A DNA stretch of 42,115 nucleotides, taken from NCBI GenBank assembly GCA_022925895.1, contig JAKSYS010000558.1, positions 1-42,115 of the forward strand, in the 5' to 3' direction. The first letter of the stretch is position 1. The number at the start of each line of letters is the position of its first letter. The notes below the pieces were generated by a model. The model searched no databases, was not told the DNA's origin, and saw nothing but the letters and a program-made list of their open reading frames with translations. The translations under genes were made by a program, and so were the position numbers. Positions 21,917 through 31,904 of the stretch are shown in pieces. This DNA is from Fragilaria crotonensis. Lineage: Eukaryota > Bacillariophyta > Fragilariophyceae > Fragilariales > Fragilariaceae.

Positions 21917-23425
21917 ATGGTATTCCCTCTGGTGAATCATCAAGGGATGCTTGGAATCAATCCCATCCATTGCAAAGCAACCCAAGACGGACAATGCCTC
22001 AAAACCACTTGCTGGAGAAAAACTCCATTGTCAAAATCACGAGGAGTAGTGAGAGCATTGCAAAGAACATTAACAAAACAACTGAATACAGCACTGGCGT
22101 ACATTGAGGAACAAGAAGAAGTGCCCTTTTTCTTGAATCAACATTCGGATGTAAAAAAAACGAGAGTCATCAACAAAGCTCGCCTTGCCCGACTAGTGAT
22201 ACCTTGCGTCGTCGTTGTGCTTGCCACCTTTACAGGACTGTTACCGACCCGTCTGTTCCGAAGATCAAATAGCTGGGATCGTCTTGAAGAGCGACACTTG
22301 GGTGGACGTCAATGCGTCATGAATCTTTTCGTCGATAAAGTGAGTGAGCAACCATCGTGCATGTATTGGGATCTGGCTTTGACGTGCGTCAGCATTCGAA
22401 AAAACTTATTTTCAATTTCTCACCCATTCTCTTGCTCCTTCACAGCACGAGGAAAACGAATTCAATCCAGATTTTGATCCATCAGCTGATAAGGAACATG
22501 CACTTAAGCCACAACCCGTGGAAGGAACCTACCGGACAAAAGGGCAAGTTGAGGTCATTAATCGATTCATTTCTTCCGTGGCGGCTGCGTTCCGACCGAA
22601 TGTATCCCTTCAACAGCACGTTGTGTTTGCCGGTACTCGTGATGGTGGGCATTTGGCACAAGAGGCATTGAAGCATTGGCCGCCGAGAGGAACCTACCGA
22701 ACCCAACTTCATGTATTCGCAGACCGGGCCTCGGACGATCTTGACTATGAAACTGTGCAGCGCATTGAGGATAGATTCAAAGGCAACGAGGAAGATGTTC
22801 ATATTTATGATTTCTTTGGGAATGTTGCTGGTAATCAAAATTCTGAAGACGATGATGCTGTGGACGAACACTTGAAACAACAGAAGCAACAACAGCACCA
22901 GGAGAAGGAGCCAGAATATGATACCCTCCCAGACTTGAAAAAGGTTGTTTTTCAAAATGATGACGATGAAGTCACCGTCATTCCTTATTTGCACGTTGAT
23001 GGAACGAGCATGGCAATGCAAATGTCGATTCTCTCACAAGCAGAGAATCTTTTGCAAGATCGAAAAATTGTTGTCGTTGGTTTGGAGCATTCACCTGATC
23101 TCGATATCAACGACTTGATTGAGTTCTTCAGAAAAGTGAACTACAAGACGTTCATGCTTGGACTTCGTCAATTGACACGTATTGACAATCTTTGTCCCGA
23201 GATTCTGGACAATGTCATGCAGCACCCAACCTTGGCATCTTCCAATAGAAATAATTGGCTTACCGGCAACAGCATGCTTAGCATGCCTCCGTTCTTGTGG
23301 CCATGCCACGGGGACGTCATAGCAAGGAGGAGATGGGCATCCAGCACATGTACGATCTCTTCTCCGGAGCATCCGGTGTGTTGCAGGTCAAGACTGCCAA
23401 TGATCGTGTCGCCAACGTGAAGTAA
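21917..23425 (+). CDS. Type II membrane protein with FkbM-like methyltransferase C-terminal region; frameshift near the end
   Basis: Exon 1 is 21917-22339 and exon 2 starts at 22446 (106-bp intron, GTGAGT donor, TTCACAG acceptor, phase 0). Exon 1 encodes a basic cytosolic tail and one membrane segment at residues ~90-110 (ARLVIPCVVVVLATFTGLLP). Exon 2 has an acidic, Gln-rich insert and then PYLHVDGTSMAMQMSILSQA, KIVVVGLEHSPDLDINDLIE and NYKTFMLGLRQLTRID, which resemble the C-terminal half of FkbM methyltransferases; I see no clear SAM-binding glycine motif. As written, the frame stops at 23420. The next frame reads VAMPRGRHSKEEMGIQHMYD and LQVKTANDRVANVK to TAA 23423-23425, a tail I know from related diatom proteins. 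One base is missing near 23291-23296 (TTCTTG where TTCTTTG would read through). The function assignment is tentative. Confidence 0.7.
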
Positions 23426-23447
23426 AATGTCTGAAATCAGACATTTT
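23424..23447. terminator. Hairpin over the stop codon / start of 3' UTR of the FkbM-like gene
   Basis: AAAATGTCTGA and TCAGACATTTT form perfect 11-bp arms with a 2-base loop, starting within the shifted-frame TAA. In a eukaryote this is not an intrinsic terminator; it may be a 3' UTR structure or chance. Confidence 0.35.
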
Positions 23448-23967
23448 TGATCTTCTAATAATAAAGTTTTGTTCATTTACCACTACAGTCCAGGATATTT
23501 GCGGCTAATTTCATTGACAATAGTTAGGACAAGTGAAAGGAAATTCTGGATTCAGGAGGGCTTTGTCTCTCACCACATACGGTTTAGCGCGCTCGCTCGC
23601 TGCCACGCTGTCCCTTATGTGTATCGAAGTTGTGGATTTTCATCTTGGTCGCCAAAATTGTGGCGGCGTACTTGTCAAGTTGAGTGCCGACAAGAAAAAC
23701 ATAAACAACGTTGCGCCGCCATTCATGTGAAGTGACAAACGGCATTCGTGTGAAGTACAGAGTCATCTCTCTCGAATTTGGAAATCACAATGGCCTACAC
23801 ACTTGCTTTTGAACGACAGAAGGCGAACAGATACCGCTAGTTCAATTTGTCACATGTTTTTGAGACCTGACAAATAATAACGACAATCCTAAGATCGACT
23901 TGGTATCAAGATAATACATGAGCTTTGGAGAATGACTAAATGTAGTTCAACTTTATAACTCCACAAA
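23448..23967. other. Convergent spacer with no supported gene
   Basis: Lies between the FkbM-like gene and the 3' end of the minus-strand ankyrin-DHHC gene. No conserved open frame is recognised. Confidence 0.5.
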
Positions 23968-26191
23968 CTACACTGCATTGTCATCTCCTCGGGGTTGACG
24001 TCGATGGTCCAACAGTGGCTGGGTCTGTGATGGCAACGTGTAGACCGAAGGTGATGGGACGAATCGGCTGATAAAGTTGGGGACCCAACCTCTGTAGAAT
24101 GGATTTCGGTATTCTCCGCGTTCACCCTTCAGGTAGGCGTACCTCGACACATTAATATGCTCGTTGGTTGTCAGATTCATCATGCTCAACTGAGTGTGAT
24201 ACACGCACATGCCACCGCCAAATATAATAAAGGCGGAAAGATAAATTCCGAAAATGCACAAGAACCAAGAGAATTCGCGTTGAAGGTAAATGGAAAGCGT
24301 GATCGCAAAGCTGATGCAACACCAGGTCATGCAGAGAAGAGTCAAGTAGAACCACTTGTAATTGTAGAGTCCCACTGTGTTTCCGACGAAGGACAGTGAT
24401 GATCAAACAGCAATACACAACGACGAGCATCGCGACAGTGTTTTGATCGCAGGGTCGAAGGATGTGACAAGTGTGACATAGTTGCTGAAGTGTACCGGGA
24501 CCATGTTAGTCAGCACGTGGAGAAGCAAATTATTGGAAGCAGCAACTTGTCGACGAGTGTCACTTACCCCGACATTTGTATGTGACGCTGATTCGTCCGA
24601 AAAGGATTCAATTGCCTCTTCGTAAAGCTTGCGGTACTTCGCTGTTTCAGGGTTCGACTCGATCAATCTACCAGGATCCGTGGTGCGAACCTTGTAATGG
24701 CTATACCAGAACAAGATCACGACACAAATGTTGATCGCATGAAAGCCTGAGTAATCCCAAAGAACACCATTCGATACATTGAAGATAGGAGTAAATACGA
24801 ACGGATACCAGAGAGTAAAGAAGCATGTGAAACATCATGAAGTAAAGTGGAAACTTGGGAGATACATCGACATCGTGGGCAGTGGAGCATCCCAACCAGA
24901 TTTTCCAGGAATGATAAGAAAACATCTGCGTCAGCATGGACCGCGTTCGTTTGCCCCACTTGTCATACTTCTCCATAGTTTCTCTCAACACCAGTTCGAC
25001 GGTAGGTTTCTGTTTGGTAATGGCCAGGTCAAGTGGTGTCTTTCCGTTCTTGTCTGGCATGTGGAGAATGAGCTTGGCATCTTGTTCGGTGCCTTCCTGC
25101 AATAGGTATCGAACCACGGCCGTGTTACCGCGGATTGCTGCCAAGTGCAATGGGGTCTGATTGTAGGCATCCGAGTCGTCCAGCTGAGTTCACCTCGAAA
25201 CAGCAAGTGACCGCACACCTGGATCGACCCTTGTAGGCAGCCCAGTGCAGTGCCGAATCTCGATTTTTATCAACGGCTTTACCGTTGGCTCCTCTCTGAA
25301 GAGAGTGCCACCAAATCAACGTGACCATACTGAGCAGCAATCAACAGAGGCGTGCATCCAGCTCCGTCAGTTCCTTCCAAGTTGGCTCCATGTTTGAGCA
25401 AGGTGGATGCGTGAGGTAGACCTCCTTCTGTTGCAGCCCAATGGAGGGGACGCATGGCTACATGATCGCTGGATGGGATATTTAACATTTCTGGTTTGAC
25501 CTTTGAGCAAAGGAGCTGGAGGAATCGAACGTCGTCAGCTGTCACGGAGAAGAAGAGAGGATGCAAGACAGAGGGTTAGTGATACGGGTTGAGGATGGCA
25601 CAGTGGTAAAACCAAATGCAGTGTTTGAAGTATGCCAGGGCAAATTCTGCTGCACAAGATCGCTTGCAAGCCGATTGCCAATGTGCTTAGCACACCTTAG
25701 TATCAGGTAGTCATGAGTTGTACGTACTTCGCTTGGCTGCCCAATGCAGCAAAGAGTAATGATCCTCCCAAGGCATTGAGTACACTGTCATAGGCATCGG
25801 GTCATTGTCAAGAATGACAGTCAAGAGAGGTTCAAAGGTATCCTCATAGCCTCCAAGGCGGATGAGAGTTTCCAGCGACATTCGCATCTCTTGAGGCGTG
25901 GCCTTGTCTAATTCTTCCTTACTTGGTGGTGTGTAAACGACTAACTTGTGGAACTTTGGGAACAGCACAGCAACTGTTTCCTCCTCCACTGTGACCATGA
26001 CCATGTCCGTGAGAGTGCGAATGTGAATGCGCTGAGTGATCATGGGAAGCATGGGACGCATGGGAAGCGTGATGATCATGATCATGATCCTGATATGTCA
26101 TTTCAACTGTCGAGCCTTTCTTCACCTCCATCCCACTCGCAGGCTTTGTCCTATCAATTAGGGTAGCTCCTGTCAAGGTCAGTTGATCCAT
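23968..26191 (-). pseudogene. Ankyrin-repeat DHHC palmitoyltransferase (ZDHHC17/Akr1 type), reading frame broken by indels
   Basis: Palmitoylates proteins at Golgi/endomembranes. Exons on the minus strand are ~26191-25728 (start provisional), 25538-24568 and 24484-23968, with introns of 189 bp (GTACGT...CAG) and 83 bp (GTAAGT...CAG); about 650 aa. Order: a His-rich N-terminal tract (HDHDHH, HSHSHSHGHGHGHS), an ankyrin block (PLHWAATEGGLPHASTLLKH, CTPLLIAAQYGHVDLV, DSALHWAAYKG, QTPLHLAAIRGNTAVVRYLL, KNGKTPLDLAITK), membrane segments, a TTDPG motif (RTTDPGRLI), a Cys-rich domain with RSKHC and FDHHCP, and more membrane segments. At least six frame changes are needed (near 25950, 25297, 25217, 25180, 24830, 24453, 24390), most explained by one missing base, several in homopolymers. 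No stop or substitution otherwise disables it, so sequence error is as likely as true decay. Confidence 0.8.
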
Positions 26192-28540
26192 TGATGCTGT
26201 CGTTGCTGTTCTTATTCCTATCAATCTTGCTAACCAGGCAACAGTGGCTGCACCTTTGGTGCTTTGTTGCTGCTGTGGCGTTGCCTTGTGTGCTGTCAAA
26301 GTTGTCACGCTCGATACAGTACCAATGCTGAAAGCGTTCCCGGTTAACGTTAAGCGCTGCCGTCTGCCAGTATGGCCAATTCAAACTGTGTGCCTTGTAC
26401 ATGTACCGACACAGGAAATTGTGTATAGCAATCATAGCGTCTGCACTGGAAGGTCAGGCCCATCAAGCACACATCCGGCTATTCATTTTGGAGGCCATTC
26501 AAAGCAAATCATTCGGCCTGTCTGAAGCAGCGCTGCCAACAGCAAAACAAAACCTAAAAGTTTCAAAATCAAGATAACGTTTTTGGAGTTTCGATCAAAG
26601 AACCAGAAAACCTAAATTTAGGTTTTTGAACTTAGTGTACATGGTAACACGGTGGATGTTCCCTACCGTAGCTGAGGCATACAGTAGTAGAAGATACGAG
26701 AATCGAATTCATAAGTGCCATTGATTTCTTTTTGTGATGGCTATCAGATCCTGGTACAGAGAAGCATCATCAGCCATAATTGGTAACAAGACAATCATCA
26801 GATATCAAAGTGCAAGTGTGAAAGACATTCATATAGATCCATTTGATATAAACCAGCTTCCATAGTAGTACCTTTGCATCATGATGCAGGCTGTTGTGTT
26901 GCTGCAAGCGCTTTAAAGAAATGTTAAATACCTTGTTAGCTACATGATCAAACTGCAATGGCCAGTGCCTTGGACTTTTTAGCTGCTACCACCAGTCAAG
27001 CACGCTGATTGGCTTGTTGACGTGCGCTGGCTGTCAGGGGTTAGCAAAAACCCAGCAACCAGCATGAGTTCTGAAACAGTTAGGTTTTTGCCAAAAACCG
27101 AACGTGCCACCCCTGCTCTGAAGTAGTTGCCCGATTTATGGTCACCACCATTTTGTTGTAATATAATTTTGACTGTCCTTCAGCGCCATTTTTTTAATAT
27201 AGTAGCCCTTTGGGGGTACTTCATCTTTTAAAGCCGGGCATTATTCTTTATCCACGTGTACTTGTTCAGAATAGTTGACAATCAGCCTTTTTTCAGTCCG
27301 GGAGTTCATTTTGCCATATCTCAACCAATTCCTGAAATAACGATAGGAGCGTGCAGATTATGAGACTGCAGCAATACTCCATACAAAGTACACTAATGTA
27401 CAATGTACAGGCTCCTGCCATCGTTTCAGAAATTGGTCGAGTTATCGCAAACGAAGCATACGCGAGTATTGTACCAGGTACGTGACTCACCCATTAACAC
27501 TCTAAAATAAACACATTTCACATAAATGTTTAAAACAACTACATTAATAACCTTCATATAACGTTGAGCCGCCTGGATCGGCCCACTGCTTAGAGCCTGA
27601 TCAGTATGTCAGTATGTCACATGCATACTTGAAGGGGAAATGTGAAGCGAAATTTTTGGTTGTCCAGTTGATCCATTGATCCGGCAAGGTTTTTTAATTG
27701 TCAGCAGCGATTCAGCAGATTTCTATCTGTCAAGTGGTATGTCCTACGCATAACAATGCAATCGTATCCATGTGCGTGCGACTTTTTTCCAGGACTTTCG
27801 CGACTCTCCTAACTCGCACAATTCAACTCATCGGACGATAATACTTTGCTAGGACCTCAATTGCCGTAGGACAAATGTGTATTGTCAACTTTTAATGCAC
27901 CAGTTGACAAAACAGTTCGATGCACATCAAAATACTCTTTATGTGTAAAATGTGTTCCCGCCGAAGACGAATTTTTCGGCATGATCAACATTGCTATCCA
28001 TGTGTAGACCTACTGTACTAACTACTCACTACTCACAACTCACAACTCACTATTGGTCCGAGTGTGCCATACTGTACTCAGATACTGTATGAGCAGTTCC
28101 ATAACATTGAGGATAATATAGTCGATGCTGGAGGCGAAGACAATTTTTAATAGACCACATCAAGTGTGATAGTGCTGGACACTCTATGCGGAATATTGAA
28201 AGTGCAAACCATATATATAGAATGATTTAATTCCTGATAGTGGAAAGCAGAGCACCTCCTGCATCATGATTTAGAACATGTTGTTGTTCCTGGGCCGTAT
28301 ATGCACTACATGTACTACTAGAGACTCAGTACTATTGGCATGCGTCATAGTAGTACTTGTGTTGAACACACACAAGTCCAACAGAGGTGCGAAGAATTGA
28401 CAAAAAGAACCTAATGGAGACAACGAGAACCCAAGAGACAAACTGAAGTCAAGTGAAGTGGAACACACAGAAGGAAAGTGGACTGTGACGTGACACCACG
28501 GTGTGATTTCTTGCCCTTTATTCGTAGAAGCTAAAGAAGC
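26192..28540. other. Gene-free spacer
   Basis: Holds the upstream region of the ankyrin-DHHC gene and AT-rich DNA. It includes a 20-bp perfect palindrome at 26607-26626 (AAAACCTAAATTTAGGTTTT), an imperfect fold-back at 27316-27445 (listed separately), and short CTCAC direct repeats near 28020-28050. No coding signal is recognised. Confidence 0.5.
27316..27445. repeat. Imperfect 35-bp-arm fold-back (about 130 bp)
   Basis: Arm 27316-27350 (CTCAACCAATTCCTGAAATA core) and arm 27411-27445 are reverse complements at 28 of 35 positions; most mismatches are transitions that would pair as G-U in RNA. The 60-base interval contains a GTAC-rich stretch. It could be a degraded MITE or a hairpin-forming transcript. 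Confidence 0.65.
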
Positions 28541-29197
28541 ATGAATCTTCCACGCGACGAGCAGCACTACTGTAGCGACGATGACAACTTTGACAGCGAT
28601 AAATTGGACTTGAGCCTTGCCGTGCGATACGAGCCATTACGAGACGCATATTTCAACCCATTCTATGATGAGGTACCACCAAACGACGGTCTTGGACCCA
28701 ATGTTGTCGCTGCAGCTGCAGCTGATTCGAAACTACAACAACCGGCCGTTCCGACTAAACAACGCCAGAAACTTGCCAATCATCTTTGCAGTCCAAAGTC
28801 AAGAGCATTATCACGATCGCAATCACAATCACAAATGATACAAAAGTCGCAGCATCGATCATTGAATCATGATGGTGGACGTGGTGATCGAGATCGTAGT
28901 CGTGGTCGACGAACAGAATCCATGCGTCACATGAATATGAAGACGACTCCCGGCAGTCGATCCAATTCGACACAGACACTCTTGGCACAAAATACTCGGA
29001 GGGATACTGTTGTTGCTGCCACAAACACTCATCAACACGCCAATCACAGTCATGAGGATTCCAACCGAAACGCTCCTCCGAGCACACCGTTATCATCATC
29101 TCTGGCAGGATTGCCAACAGAATTACCGTCACCTTCGCCCTTGCCATCACCCACTGTTGCAGAAGTAGATCTTCCTAGATATACGTTGAGCGTTTAA
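28541..29197 (+). CDS. Low-complexity hypothetical protein, C-terminus supplied by a retroelement repeat
   Basis: A 218-codon open frame. The first ~60 residues look ordered and acidic (SDDDNFDSDKLDLSLAVRYE, RDAYFNPFYDEVPP). The rest is Arg/Ser, His/Asn and Pro/Ser rich (SRSQSQSQ, DGGRGDRDRSRGRR, TELPSPSPLPSPT). The last 14 residues (VAEVDLPRYTLSV preceded by Thr) and the stop lie inside the left repeat of the copia element, and the same 13 residues recur at the right repeat (41264-41304). The frame therefore probably belonged to a longer host gene truncated by the insertion, or it is fortuitous. No domain is recognised. Confidence 0.45.
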   Translation: MNLPRDEQHYCSDDDNFDSDKLDLSLAVRYEPLRDAYFNPFYDEVPPNDGLGPNVVAAAAADSKLQQPAVPTKQRQKLANHLCSPKSRALSRSQSQSQMIQKSQHRSLNHDGGRGDRDRSRGRRTESMRHMNMKTTPGSRSNSTQTLLAQNTRRDTVVAATNTHQHANHSHEDSNRNAPPSTPLSSSLAGLPTELPSPSPLPSPTVAEVDLPRYTLSV

Positions 29198-29419
29198 CTC
29201 CGTATAGTCTATCTCCAGGGGATCAACCGATGTTGAAAAATAGTCGGAAGTTGCTAAACAAACTTCGGTCCTACTTAACAGGATTGTTTCGAGAAAGTGA
29301 TCTCGTGCGCAATCCTTTACTTTCTACTTTCAGCTTTTGCTTCGTTTCGGCCACATGTCCCTTTACTACGTCTGCCCACGTGGTTCTACTGGCATGGTCC
29401 TTACCGCTTACTTCGTCCA
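29155..29419 (-). repeat. Left long repeat of the copia element (3' LTR side)
   Basis: Near-identical to 41262-41521. On the minus strand it runs from TGGACGAAG to CTTCTGCAACA, giving TG...CA ends. The pol stop codon (29273-29271) lies inside it, so about 50 codons of the polyprotein overlap the repeat. The inner boundary is uncertain: a TG at 29260 would give a 106-bp LTR with TGTT...AACA ends. Confidence 0.8.
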
Positions 29420-31627
29420 GAGGCGACGTGTTGCGAGCAGGCGCGGAATCATGTGCATCGATTCGTCTTTCTTCAACACGCTCCTCGATAGATGCATTGG
29501 GGTCGCGGCGAAGGGAGTCAACGTGACGGTATCCTAAAATGACATCGCGGAAACGTCGAAACTGGGCTCCTTGGAGCGGCTTTTAAAAAATCGGCCAGCA
29601 TTTCAAGCGTAGGGCAATGTCGGATGTGGATTCCATTGGCCTCTGTCCTGTCCTTGATCCAGAAGTATCGTATGTTGATGTGCCTTGACTTTTGGCCTGC
29701 TGACATGCGTCCGTTCTTCTCTAGTTTCATCGCACTTTCGTTATCCTGTCCCATAATACTCTTTCATTTTGTAACCCTGCTTTTCCAGAAACATGTGCAC
29801 CCAAATGATGTTCGGCAAATAGTCGCTCGCTCCAACCACTTCTGCCTCGGTGGAGCTCCTTGTGTTTAATTTTGCTTTCCCGACTTGCAGATCAAACCTC
29901 CTGTTCCGACAACAAACCACCTGTGTGGCTTTTCATGTCGGGATGTACCGCATATGATGCGTCAACCCACGATCTGATCTTTGCGACGTCATCGATTCCT
30001 ATCGTGTACTTGTAGTGTAGAGTCCCATTCAGGTACTCCAGCACGCGCTTTAGTTTCTCCCAGTCGTCCGTCGTACTCCTCGACACGCGCGTACAAAGGT
30101 AGATCACTGCCAGTAGTATATCCATGCGTGCTCTGATCGATACGTATAGGAGCTTGGCCACGACACTGTGGAATACCTCAGCAGTCTTTCTGTCTAGGGG
30201 CGCAGCGTTGGGGTCGTCCTCAAATAAATCACGTCTCGCCGGAGTGGCAGCCGACCTGCGTATATTCATACCCGATTCTGCGATTGCTTCTTCCAGATAG
30301 TCGCGCATGGTTATCTCTGCGGTTCCATTTTGCTTGTACACAATTTTCATGCCGAGAAAATGTGCTCGCGCCCTCGGGTGACCGTCATCTTCCGAACCGC
30401 TCCTCAATCTGCTCAATTATTTGTGATACCACGTTCGCATCGACGTGGGAAATTTTCATATCGTCCACGTACCATGCTATGGTGCACTGCTTTCCGTTGA
30501 TGACCTTGTTCGCTATACATGGGTCGTATGGGTTCAGTACGAAACCCATCTTTTGCAGGTGCGAGTAGAAGAGCTTGTACCATAGCAGTGCGGACTGTAC
30601 GCAACCATAGATCGCTTTGATTAGCCTCACGTAAAGCACCTTGACTCCGTTTTCGATCGTCACAAATGGAATGTATTTTGATTCATCTCGCAGAGTATGT
30701 CCACCGATATTCCCGTGAATTTCATTATCACATAGTCCTTCATGTAGGCCTTTAGGTAGGCGCCTGCTATATCGGATGTCCCAACGTCACGCTGTTCGTG
30801 CGCATCGATTCCAACGGAGATCATGAGCGAGTCGGTGGCCACGGTCGGGGAGGCCGTTTCCGATTTGTCATACAGTGATTTCTGCTTTCGTCCGTCAGCG
30901 ACAGTTCTCCCTTTGAGCTTTACATTTTCTCTTTGATAGTTGGGATTGCGCGAAGGGCCTCCTTCTGCTCCTTGGTTAGATTGTTCGGGTCGAGGGGCTC
31001 GTATACGTTCAAATCCTCGAACTGCGAAAACTCGGTCAGTAAGGCTTCTTCGGCTCTCCGGCCGTGCTTCTTTATTCCTGCATTTGCTGACATTTGCGTC
31101 ATTGTGTGTCCTCGCACAACGTTGTCGTCGCCAGTCATGATGTGCTTGAAAATGTCGTAGTATAGCAATTGGGTCGGCGGGAAATAGGATTTATTGCTGA
31201 AAGGCTCATCCATGGCGGCTCGGAATCGATGCGTGATCCGGTTGGACCTGTCTCGGAGGTCATATTGCACCCGTTGCGCTCCTTGGTTTGTGCTGGTTGC
31301 ACCTCCGACCAGGGACGATGCTTCATCAATGTCGTCGCCCTCGATTTCCCTGCTTCGTACCCGGCAGCGTCAGGGATGTCCTCAGGCTCCTCGATGAGCG
31401 TCGATGTCGTCCTCGGCGTCGACGGCGTCCTCGGCTTCGATGTCATCTTCGGGAATGCCATCTTGGCGTCCTTCATCTCCATAGGCACCGTATTGGTAGT
31501 CGTCATCATCAGCACCGGATTGGTAGTCGGCGTCATCGTCGTCGGCGTCGGCGCCATGGGCTGCGTCGCGGTCCTCGGCAGCGTCTGCGTCGTATGCTAC
31601 GTCGTCGTCATGCTGTCGCTGGTGCAT
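29271..31627 (-). pseudogene. Copia pol, reverse transcriptase and RNase H part (frameshifted)
   Basis: From right to left on the minus strand: an Asp-rich spacer (~31627-31380), KKHGRRAEEALLTEFSQFED leading into RT, DVGTSDIAGAYLKAYMKDYV (~30790-30730), VRLIKAIYGCVQSALLWYK, and the catalytic YVDDMKI (~30475-30455). RNase H follows: SWVDASYAVHPDMKSHTGG (~29985-29920), a TEAE segment near 29840, DNESAMKLEKNGRMSAGQKS with RHINIRYFWIKDR (~29750-29650), and a basic tail ending SRNNPVK at a TAG (29273-29271). Several single-base shifts break it, for example AAAA where AAAAA would restore KKPLQG near 29583. It copies element RNA into DNA when intact; this copy is probably inactive as written. Confidence 0.85.
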
Positions 31628-31904
31628 GGGCGCTCCTTGGTCCGGGACCGTGAGAACGGGGGGAGGAACATCGTGAGCAGCAGTGTCAGCATGTAGGTCG
31701 GCGAGTTCGGAAGCGTCGACGGAGGAGAAATCGCCAGCGGCGAGGGGGTCGGTGGGGACACGAGCGGGGCGGACGTAGTCCCGATCGTACTCGTCGTCGG
31801 GGACGGGGTGGTCGGGGCGCCATTCGACGACGAGACCGGTCTCTGGATAAGCGGTTGGTCTTCGAGTTTCGCAAGGGCCTCAACGCGAGCGATGGCCGTG
31901 TCAG

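Noticed and set aside
23280-23425. A third intron in the FkbM-like gene to explain the frame change
   Set aside because: No GT...AG pair removes the right number of bases without deleting conserved residues; one missing T explains it.
26607-26626. 20-bp AT-rich palindrome as a regulatory site
   Set aside because: Perfect, but short and AT-rich in an AT-rich spacer; no neighbouring gene start supports a role.
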